Source: Rhizobium sp. Q54
GTDB taxonomy: Bacteria > Bacteroidota > Bacteroidia > Flavobacteriales > Flavobacteriaceae
Length of the DNA stretch: 12,984 bases
Direction of reading: 5' to 3'
Assembly: GCA_943324395.2 (NCBI GenBank)
Contig: CALPLL020000031.1
Span: 1-12,984 of the forward strand
The notes under the pieces are model-generated. The model made no database searches, was not told where the DNA came from, and saw only the letters and a program-made list of their open reading frames with translations. Of this stretch, positions 7,573-12,984 are shown in pieces (the first letter of the stretch is position 1; the number at the start of each line of letters is the position of its first letter). Both the position numbers and the translations under genes were made by a program.

Positions 7573-7580
7573 CAAAATTA
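7573..7580 (-). promoter_or_regulatory. Candidate -7 promoter element for the 799-residue protein gene
   Basis: On the - strand this reads TAATTTTG, a full match to the Bacteroidota -7 consensus TAnnTTTG, 86 bases before the ATG at 7487. No clear TTG -33 element is found at the usual distance, so the call is tentative. The 245-base spacer 7488-7732 otherwise holds only AT-rich sequence and the terminator at 7691-7710. Confidence 0.35.
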
Positions 7581-7690
7581 GGTTTATTATTGCTATTTAA
7601 AATACGAATGTAGGGATAAAATTGTACAGAATTATTAATTTTAGTGGTATCTGCTAAGAAATTTAGAGTTCGATATATTTCAAAAAAAAT

Positions 7691-7710
7691 GCCCGTTAGT
7701 TGTAACGGGC
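7691..7710 (-). terminator. Intrinsic terminator of the FKBP lipoprotein gene
   Basis: A perfect 8-bp GC-rich stem, GCCCGTTA (7691-7698) with TAACGGGC (7703-7710), and a GTTG loop. The + strand A run at 7682-7689 becomes an eight-T tract directly after the hairpin on the - strand. It lies 22 bases past the stop codon at 7733 and isolates this gene from the polysaccharide cluster. Confidence 0.92.
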
Positions 7711-7732
7711 AAATTAAATATCTTCAATATTC

Positions 7733-8818
7733 TTATTCAAATGGAGGATAAGAAGTAGGGTCTAAATATCTTCTTAATCTTGTTGGATCTGTATAATCTG
7801 CCGGTAACGGGGTTGGTAAATTATTGGTAGGATTTACAGTTCCTGAATATTTTCTTGGAACTCCTTGTCTCTCATCAATAGTTGTAGTTAGTGGATTATC
7901 CACAGCTGCTCCATTATATGGATAATAACCATTTGGAGTTAAAACAATTTGTCCATTTACAGTTGTAGCAATGTATGGCCTTTTTAATTCTATCTTTGTC
8001 ATAAAACGGTCTCCATCGTCATCAATATCATAAAAGTTAGGCGTTCCATCTCCATCGCTATCATAGTCTTTTTGTTTTGGATTGGGAACCAGAGTTGTTG
8101 GAGCTGCTACTTCATATTTGGATAATATTCCATCTCTATCGTGATCTCTACTTTTTTGACTTTTCAATTTAAAACTAAAAATTAAAGGCGAATACGAAGG
8201 TATAAGTGATGATGGCATTTGATTGTAATAAGCTAATCCTGAAGGAAGGAACATAACGCCTGCACCAAAATTAGAGAACGTACTTGGATTTGGTCCTGGA
8301 GCAGTATCATAAGTTCCAGTTTTGAATTCTGGGATAATTTCACCCCAACCAGAAATCACCGATTCAAGTTGAAACCAAATAGGTGTTTCTGAGTAATCAA
8401 ATTGTTCATCGGTTAATAAACTACCTTTATAGGAAACATAAACTGAATCTACTGAAGAGGTACTTTCATTAGTTCCTTCACGTAATTTCAAATAATAAAC
8501 TTTATAGTTAACACCTTGATTGTCATTTTTTACCATTTTTGATAACAATTGATACGTTCTCTGAGCTCTAATTGAAAGTTGGGTACCTCCAGTTGGTATT
8601 TTAGCAAATGTAATATTAAAATCGGCATCAACTGACGAAATATAATGTGTGTTCAAATATTTGTCAATTTCAATTGTATCAGCAATGTATTGCACAGGAT
8701 ATTCTCTAAGCGCAACATCGTAACTAGGGGTTTCATTCTTGCTACAAGAAGCCATTGTTAAACCAATTAATGTTAATCCAAAAACAAAAATTAGTGCTAA
8801 TTTTAAATATTTATTCAT
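7733..8818 (-). CDS. FKBP-type peptidyl-prolyl isomerase lipoprotein with acidic EF-hand-like tail
   Basis: 361 residues from the ATG at 8818; an in-frame ATG ten codons earlier (8848) would spoil the lipoprotein leader. The leader MNKYLKLALIFVFGLTLIGL ends in TMASC with lipidated Cys25. The FKBP domain spans about 104-220: VDSVYVSYKGSLLTDEQFD (123-141), FQLESVISGWGEIIPEFKTG (149-168), FLPSGLAYYN (190-199) and IPSYSPLIFSFKL (206-218), the usual FKBP strand order. Some catalytic-pocket residues differ from standard FKBPs (LAYYN where many have LAYG), so isomerase activity is likely but unproven. Directly after it comes a canonical 12-residue EF-hand loop, DHDRDGILSKYE (225-236), then a second acidic run (DYDSDGDG...DIDDDGD, 251-270), suggesting calcium binding. 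It is probably attached to a membrane facing the periplasm, helping exported proteins fold. It is monocistronic, with its own terminator, and divergent from the Hsp15-like gene. Confidence 0.85.
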   Translation of the reverse strand: MNKYLKLALIFVFGLTLIGLTMASCSKNETPSYDVALREYPVQYIADTIEIDKYLNTHYISSVDADFNITFAKIPTGGTQLSIRAQRTYQLLSKMVKNDNQGVNYKVYYLKLREGTNESTSSVDSVYVSYKGSLLTDEQFDYSETPIWFQLESVISGWGEIIPEFKTGTYDTAPGPNPSTFSNFGAGVMFLPSGLAYYNQMPSSLIPSYSPLIFSFKLKSQKSRDHDRDGILSKYEVAAPTTLVPNPKQKDYDSDGDGTPNFYDIDDDGDRFMTKIELKRPYIATTVNGQIVLTPNGYYPYNGAAVDNPLTTTIDERQGVPRKYSGTVNPTNNLPTPLPADYTDPTRLRRYLDPTSYPPFE

Positions 8819-8856
8819 TTTTATTAATTTTAAGAGCGCAAGATACAATATTGATT

Positions 8857-8864
8857 TATTTTTG
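8857..8864 (+). promoter_or_regulatory. Candidate -7 promoter element for the Hsp15-like gene
   Basis: TATTTTTG fits the Bacteroidota -7 consensus TAnnTTTG exactly and lies 33 bases before the ATG at 8898, a plausible leader length. No TTG -33 box is seen at the normal distance. It is in the 79-base gap shared with the divergent FKBP gene. Confidence 0.4.
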
Positions 8865-8897
8865 CATTCAATTTAACTTCTATTTTAGAAAAAAATT

Positions 8898-9272
8898 ATG
8901 AGAGTAGATAAATTTTTGTGGTGTGTGAGGTACTATAAAACCCGAAATATGGTTACAGAAGCCTGTAAAAAAAATCATATTACCGTTAATGGAATTGTCG
9001 CAAAGCCCTCTAAAGAAGTGTTTTCTTCTGATAAAATTACTTTTAGAAAAGATCAAATTACACAAATTATTGTTGTTCTAGATATCCCTCCAAATCGTGT
9101 AGCAGCAAAATTAGTTGATATTTATAGAAAAAACGAAACACCAATAGAAGCTTTCCAACACCTAGAATTGTTGAAATTATCTAAAGAACACTACAGAAAA
9201 ACCGGCGACGGTCGTCCAACAAAAAAAGACAGAAGAGATCTAGAAGATTTTGGAAATGAAGCAGAAATTTAG
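8898..9272 (+). CDS. hslR: Hsp15-type S4-domain RNA-binding protein
   Basis: 124 residues. The N-terminal S4 domain (about 1-60) begins RVDKFLWCVRYYKTR (2-16), closely matching the E. coli Hsp15 start RLDKWLWAARFYKTR, and continues with ITVNGIVAKPSKEV (28-41). The C-terminal basic region has GRPTKKDRRDLEDF (104-117), again as in Hsp15 (RRPDKKERRDL). In E. coli Hsp15 binds free 50S subunits carrying a nascent chain and helps recycle them after heat stress; the same cytoplasmic role is inferred here. The family fit is strong over the whole length (E. coli protein about 133 residues). It is transcribed alone between two - strand genes; its stop overlaps the stop of the next gene by 4 bases. Confidence 0.9.
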   Translation: MRVDKFLWCVRYYKTRNMVTEACKKNHITVNGIVAKPSKEVFSSDKITFRKDQITQIIVVLDIPPNRVAAKLVDIYRKNETPIEAFQHLELLKLSKEHYRKTGDGRPTKKDRRDLEDFGNEAEI

Positions 9273-10822
9273 GGAACAACAGGGAACGGTGCGTTTTTAT
9301 AGGCGCCTAAATCTGGTGGCAAACTTCTAGTAATTCCTAAAATATCTTTAACTATTAAATAAGTCGTATTACCATTTGCAAAAGCAGGGGAAGTATTGTT
9401 AATATTCAATTTATTTTTATTGGCATTTTGAAATTTAGGATCTTGGTTTCTAATAATACTAGAATAATGAAGTGCATCTGAATCAAATAAATACAACGGA
9501 TTTGATGTGTATTGATTATTAGTATTATTGAATTTCAGTAAACAATTATTGAATTTATAATTAAAAGCAGCTCCGTCTTTTTTATCTAATAAAAGCTCGA
9601 TTTGATTGGAACCATAAATAATACAATTATCAAATTCCGCTTGATTCAATGCTTTTGGAGTTATTATATCATTATTATTTTGATAATTACTCAATAAAAC
9701 CGCTACTTGTTTCGAACTCTGCCAGTTATTATTAAAAGTACAATGTTTGAATAAATAGGAACCCCCCTCAGTACACGCCAAACTCGCTTGACCAGCAGAA
9801 TTTATAACTAAATTTGTTCCCTCAATTTTCGCACTTCTTGAAAATAGTCCAATATTTGAACAATTGTAAATTTGTGTATTATCAATTTTTAAGGTAGGAT
9901 TAGAAGCATTTAAAACATCTCCAACAAATATTCCAACGGTTGCATTTTTTAAAGTCAAATGATTTATTTGATTATTTACACTTCCTTGACTTATCCAAAT
10001 TAATCCCCATTGTCCAGGCACCTCTGAAAATCCAGGTTCCAATCGGTCGCCTTCAAAAACAACCTCTTTTTCGAGCGATGAAGTAGTTGATTGTTGCCCA
10101 TTTATTTTTATTGTTCCTCCATTTCCAACAATTATACCAGAATTGGCATGAAAATGAATTCGTGCGCCAGGATCAATATTGAGTGTTTCTCCATTCGGAA
10201 TACCTGCATAACCATAAATAACATAAGGCTTTGAATTGGTCCAATGGTATTCATCATTATGATCATTATGATCAAGAATAAATCCATAAATTTGATCTTG
10301 ACCGAAAGATAATGATTCGTAACTCACTGCACCAGTGGTAGCATCAACATATTTTTGAGGATATAAAAATATAGCATCTTGAATTAAGGTTACCAATTCT
10401 ACTTTTTGTAAAGTCGTTCCAGATCCAAATTGAATTTGATCGGTATATAAAAAATCTGTGGGGTTAGCATCGGCAATTCCAGCAGTAGTTTCTATAAAAA
10501 CATACATGCTGTCTCTAGCTAATAATTCTACATTTTTAAATATCTTTCCATTATCACCCCGCATTCCATCGATAGTCATTCTGTATTTTGACTGTGCGCC
10601 TTTACCTAATTGTATGATAGGAATTAAAATGTCTTTATTGCTTTTATTGTACACTTTTAAAGTGTAAGTGCTTGATCCTATGTTAGTAAAAACAGTATCT
10701 AAATAAATGGTATCTTTTGAAAAACCTAAATCTCCATTACTTGGTTCAAATTCAAAATCTTTTCTACAAGAAGTCATCGAAAGCAATAGTGCCGATAAAA
10801 GTAAAAATAGAAGTTTGCGCAT
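9269..10822 (-). CDS. Parallel beta-helix lipoprotein of unknown function
   Basis: 517 residues. The leader MRKLLFLLLSALLLSMTSC ends in a lipobox with Cys19, followed by RKDFEFEP, a charged stretch like the export signals of Bacteroidota surface lipoproteins. About residues 30-150 look like an Ig-like beta-sandwich (GFSKDTIYLDTVFTNIGSST, then YTLKVYNKS). From about 205 on, turn-like repeats build a right-handed parallel beta-helix: GETLNIDPGARIHFHANSGI, GQWGLIWIS, NHLTLKNATVGIF, TQIYNCSNIGLFSRSA, NLVINSAGQ, YLFKHCTFNNN, AEFDNCIIYGSN and YKFNNCLLKFN. The region from 400 carries the NxC or NC turns typical of such helices. Beta-helix proteins include pectate lyases, but the catalytic Arg and calcium-binding Asp pattern is not evident, so I assign no enzyme activity. 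I recall similar lipoproteins as common flavobacterial proteins of unknown function. It stands alone, convergent with the Hsp15-like gene. Confidence 0.8.
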   Translation of the reverse strand: MRKLLFLLLSALLLSMTSCRKDFEFEPSNGDLGFSKDTIYLDTVFTNIGSSTYTLKVYNKSNKDILIPIIQLGKGAQSKYRMTIDGMRGDNGKIFKNVELLARDSMYVFIETTAGIADANPTDFLYTDQIQFGSGTTLQKVELVTLIQDAIFLYPQKYVDATTGAVSYESLSFGQDQIYGFILDHNDHNDEYHWTNSKPYVIYGYAGIPNGETLNIDPGARIHFHANSGIIVGNGGTIKINGQQSTTSSLEKEVVFEGDRLEPGFSEVPGQWGLIWISQGSVNNQINHLTLKNATVGIFVGDVLNASNPTLKIDNTQIYNCSNIGLFSRSAKIEGTNLVINSAGQASLACTEGGSYLFKHCTFNNNWQSSKQVAVLLSNYQNNNDIITPKALNQAEFDNCIIYGSNQIELLLDKKDGAAFNYKFNNCLLKFNNTNNQYTSNPLYLFDSDALHYSSIIRNQDPKFQNANKNKLNINNTSPAFANGNTTYLIVKDILGITRSLPPDLGAYKNAPFPVVP

Positions 10823-11000
10823 TTCTAAAGAATTTTTGTAAAAATAGGGATTAATTTTATAATTATTAATTTCAATTCTGCCTAATTACTATTTGTAACG
10901 AAAAAAAAGTCGATTTAGTTTACATCCGTTTCTTTAATGTAAATCTTCAGGCACAAATGTTTTATTGTCTACCAATAATATGCTATTTTTACCAAAAAAA

Positions 11001-11438
11001 ATGACTTTCGATAAAGACAGAATTATTGCAATGTGTAACGAATTTTCAAAAAACACGTTGATGGAAACTTTGGAAATTGAATATATTGATGCTGCCGAAG
11101 GGTTTTTAGTTGCTAAAATGCCTGTAAATCCTAGAGTTCACCAACCAATGGGATTATTACACGGTGGAGCATCGGTTGCATTAGCTGAAAGTGTTGGATC
11201 TGCAGCTTCTTTAATGTTTGTAAACCCTGAGTTAAGTGAAGTTCGTGGAATTGAAATTTCAGCAAATCATTTAAAAAGTAAACGAGATGGCTTTGTTTAT
11301 GGAACTGCTAAAATAATTCACCAAGGGCGATCCATTCATTTATGGGAAATAAAAATTACAGATGAAGCCGGAAAAATGATTTCCATATGTAAACTGACAA
11401 ATATGATTTTGCCTAAAAAAGTAAGAAACAGTAAATAA
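11001..11438 (+). CDS. menI: 1,4-dihydroxy-2-naphthoyl-CoA thioesterase (MenI-type hotdog protein)
   Basis: 145 residues from the ATG at 11001; upstream in-frame ATGs at 10965 and 10980 would add 12 or 7 unaligned residues. The hotdog domain covers nearly the whole protein. QPMGLLHGGASVALAESVGSA matches E. coli MenI/YdiI (QPFGLLHGGASVVLAESIGS), and with this start the catalytic Glu is residue 63, the same number as in E. coli. Other shared parts are the GIEISANHLKS strand and VHLWEI-like HLWEIKITDEAGK. The enzyme hydrolyses DHNA-CoA to 1,4-dihydroxy-2-naphthoate, a late step of menaquinone synthesis in the cytoplasm. The gene lies 6 bases before an isochorismate synthase, the first enzyme of the same route, which strongly supports the role over other acyl-CoA thioesterases of the PaaI class. 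It is the first gene of a three-gene operon; the 142-178 bases before it are AT-rich and show only weak promoter-like motifs. Confidence 0.85.
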   Translation: MTFDKDRIIAMCNEFSKNTLMETLEIEYIDAAEGFLVAKMPVNPRVHQPMGLLHGGASVALAESVGSAASLMFVNPELSEVRGIEISANHLKSKRDGFVYGTAKIIHQGRSIHLWEIKITDEAGKMISICKLTNMILPKKVRNSK

Positions 11439-11444
11439 TCAATA

Positions 11445-12509
11445 ATGACTGATTTTTTTATTAAAGCAAAACAGCATTTTCAAAAGAATTTACCTTTCGT
11501 AATTTATAAAAAGCCCAATAGTGAATTAATCAATGGACTTTTTCAAAACGACGATAAGCTTAATTTTAGTCAGAATTTATCGGAAATAGGTTTTGTTTTT
11601 ACTTCTTTTGATGGAAATAAAAAGATTTTAATTCCAAAAAATAATTCTGAAGAAATTATCGCTCATTTCAAACCTGAAGTTTACCAATTAAATTCTAAAA
11701 TAGAATCCAATTTTAATCCAACCGACAAAAATAATTTTGAATTTTTAGTTTCTAAAGCAATTCAGGAAATTGAAAATAATAGTTTTTCAAAAGTGGTATT
11801 ATCAAGAAAAGAGACAGTTGATTTACCCAATTTTGATTTAATTTCTCAATATATTAAAGTTGCAAGTAAGTATCATTCAGCATTAACTTATTGCTGGTTT
11901 CATCCAGAAATTGGTTTGTGGATGGGAGCAACACCAGAAACATTATTGAAAGTAAATGAGAATAAATTTCAAACGGTAGCTTTAGCAGGAACTCAATTGT
12001 ATCAAGGTTCTGAGGAAGTTCGTTGGCAGAAAAAGGAAAAAGAAGAACAGCAATTGGTGACCGATTATATTGTTGAAATAATAAGTAAATCTGTTTCTGA
12101 AGTTCAAATTTCAGGTCCAAATACTTTTAAAGCGGGAAATTTGTTGCATCTAAAAACTACTATTCAAGGAATTATTGATAAAAAAACCAATCTGAATGAT
12201 TTGGTGTTACTTTTACATCCAACTCCTGCAGTTGGTGGTTTACCAAAAATAAAAGCTATTAATTTTATCAATTTTATTGAAGGGTATAATCGGGAATTTT
12301 ACGCTGGTTATTTAGGTGAAATAGGTTATAATGATAATTCTAAAACGGATTTATATGTAAATTTACGATGCATGAAAATCCAAAAAAATAAAGATAATTT
12401 TGAAGCTAATTTATATATTGGATGTGGAATCACAAAAGATAGCATCCCTGAAAATGAATGGTTTGAAACTGTAAATAAAGCAATGACTTTAAAAAACGTT
12501 ATACTATGA
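11445..12509 (+). CDS. menF: Isochorismate synthase (menaquinone pathway)
   Basis: 354 residues, the C-terminal two thirds being a chorismate-binding domain. Aligning by eye with E. coli EntC, the general base is Lys116 in FSKVVLSRK, the general acid is Glu165 in MGATPETLL, and the magnesium ligands are Glu201 (EKEEQQLV) and Glu338 (ENEWFE). Other marks are VALAGTQ (178-184), LLHPTPAVGGLP (256-267), the EFYAGYLGEIGY segment (284-295), and NLRCMKI and YIGCGI near the end. It converts chorismate to isochorismate in the cytoplasm. Neighbouring menI points to menaquinone rather than siderophore synthesis, since no siderophore genes are seen. It is shorter at the N-terminus than E. coli MenF (about 430) and near EntC size (391). 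The stop overlaps the next start as ATGA, so the genes are translationally coupled. Confidence 0.9.
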   Translation: MTDFFIKAKQHFQKNLPFVIYKKPNSELINGLFQNDDKLNFSQNLSEIGFVFTSFDGNKKILIPKNNSEEIIAHFKPEVYQLNSKIESNFNPTDKNNFEFLVSKAIQEIENNSFSKVVLSRKETVDLPNFDLISQYIKVASKYHSALTYCWFHPEIGLWMGATPETLLKVNENKFQTVALAGTQLYQGSEEVRWQKKEKEEQQLVTDYIVEIISKSVSEVQISGPNTFKAGNLLHLKTTIQGIIDKKTNLNDLVLLLHPTPAVGGLPKIKAINFINFIEGYNREFYAGYLGEIGYNDNSKTDLYVNLRCMKIQKNKDNFEANLYIGCGITKDSIPENEWFETVNKAMTLKNVIL

Positions 12510-12984
12510 AATTAGATATACTTGCATTTGGCGCACATCCTGACGATGTCGAACTTGGTTGTTCTGGAACTTTAGCAAAAGAAATTTCTTTGGGAAAAAA
12601 AGTTGGAATTATCGATTTAACTCGAGGGGAATTGGGCACAAGAGGTTCTGTTGAAATTAGAAATAAAGAATCGGAAGCAGCTTCTAAAATCCTTGGAATC
12701 GCTGTTCGTGAAAACTTAGACATGCGCGATGGTTTTTTTGTAAATGATGAAAATCACCAACTTAAAGTCATTGAAATGATTAGAAAGTACCAACCGGAAA
12801 TAGTAATTTGTAATGCTATTGATGATCGTCATATTGATCATGCAAAAGGTAGTAAATTAGTTTCTGATGCCTGTTTCTTATCTGGATTAGTAAAAATAAA
12901 AACCTTGAATAACAATCTTCCTCAAGAGGCTTGGCGACCAAAATTAGTTTATCATTACATTCAATGGAAAAATTTAGAACCTGA
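12506..12984 (+). CDS. bshB1: BshB1-type N-acetylglucosaminyl-malate deacetylase (5' part, cut by window end)
   Basis: The start ATG overlaps the menF stop (ATGA at 12506-12509); 159 residues are visible and the frame is still open at the window end, so perhaps two thirds of a protein of about 235-240 residues is seen. It is a LmbE/PIG-L family zinc hydrolase: LAFGAHPDDVELGCSGTL gives the metal ligands His11 and Asp14 and the general base Asp13, and DDRHIDHAKG gives His112. LTRGELGTRGS (38-48) and the YQPEIVICNAIDDRHIDH wording are characteristic of the BshB1 group, which removes the acetyl group from GlcNAc-malate in bacillithiol synthesis; other LmbE deacetylases are less similar. Bacillithiol is the main low-molecular-weight thiol in many Bacteroidota. 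Its linkage with menaquinone genes is by operon position only. Confidence 0.88.
   Translation, partial: MKLDILAFGAHPDDVELGCSGTLAKEISLGKKVGIIDLTRGELGTRGSVEIRNKESEAASKILGIAVRENLDMRDGFFVNDENHQLKVIEMIRKYQPEIVICNAIDDRHIDHAKGSKLVSDACFLSGLVKIKTLNNNLPQEAWRPKLVYHYIQWKNLEP

Noticed and set aside
9269..10822. Pectate lyase call for the beta-helix lipoprotein
   Set aside because: The fold looks similar, but I could not identify the calcium-binding aspartates or catalytic arginine, and the gene is separated from the polysaccharide cluster by two unrelated genes.
10892..10923. TTTG, a 20-base spacer and TAGTTTAC upstream of menI as a promoter
   Set aside because: The spacing is right but the -7 part matches only four of six consensus bases in AT-rich DNA, where such matches are expected by chance.
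12499..12723. 74-codon - strand open frame inside the deacetylase gene
   Set aside because: It lies opposite the conserved HPDD-containing coding region and has no recognisable features; it is a shadow frame.

Overview
The window looks like a chromosomal segment of a flavobacterium (Bacteroidota, Flavobacteriaceae, probably Flavobacterium or a close relative). The DNA is AT-rich. Two proteins end in type IX secretion (T9SS) sorting domains, two are lipoproteins with a Cys after a short hydrophobic leader, and start sites lack clear Shine-Dalgarno sequences. TAnnTTTG promoter elements can be found, and menaquinone and bacillithiol genes are present. No RNA gene, insertion sequence, CRISPR array or phage gene was seen.

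Left part (1-7487): one side of a polysaccharide-utilisation cluster. On the + strand lie the 3' part of a gluconate 5-dehydrogenase/KduD-type SDR and, 1 base later, a secreted DUF4861 protein; both end at a two-way hairpin terminator. On the - strand, facing them, is a run read from right to left: a 799-residue T9SS-exported adhesin- or binding-like protein, a hairpin, two tandem paralogous jelly-roll proteins resembling polysaccharide lyases, and an SGNH carbohydrate acetylesterase. A reasonable inference is that lyases and esterase break an acetylated, uronate-containing glycan outside the cell or in the periplasm, and that the SDR acts on the resulting keto-deoxy sugar acid in the cytoplasm. 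The substrate cannot be named from this window, and no SusC/SusD pair, sulfatase or regulator is visible here.

Middle part (7488-10822): a short AT-rich spacer with a strong terminator, then an FKBP-type prolyl isomerase lipoprotein (- strand) with an acidic EF-hand-like tail, a divergent Hsp15-type S4 RNA-binding protein (+), and a parallel beta-helix lipoprotein (-) whose stop codon overlaps that of the Hsp15 gene. These look like conserved core genes of flavobacteria.

Right part (10823-12984): a tightly packed + strand operon of MenI-type thioesterase, isochorismate synthase (menaquinone pathway) and the start of a BshB1-type deacetylase (bacillithiol pathway), cut by the window end.

The most interesting item is the tandem jelly-roll pair: the copies differ in anchoring (only one has a T9SS domain) and in a probable disulfide (both mature cysteines are present in one and both absent in the other). 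I did not find a convincing wholly new system.
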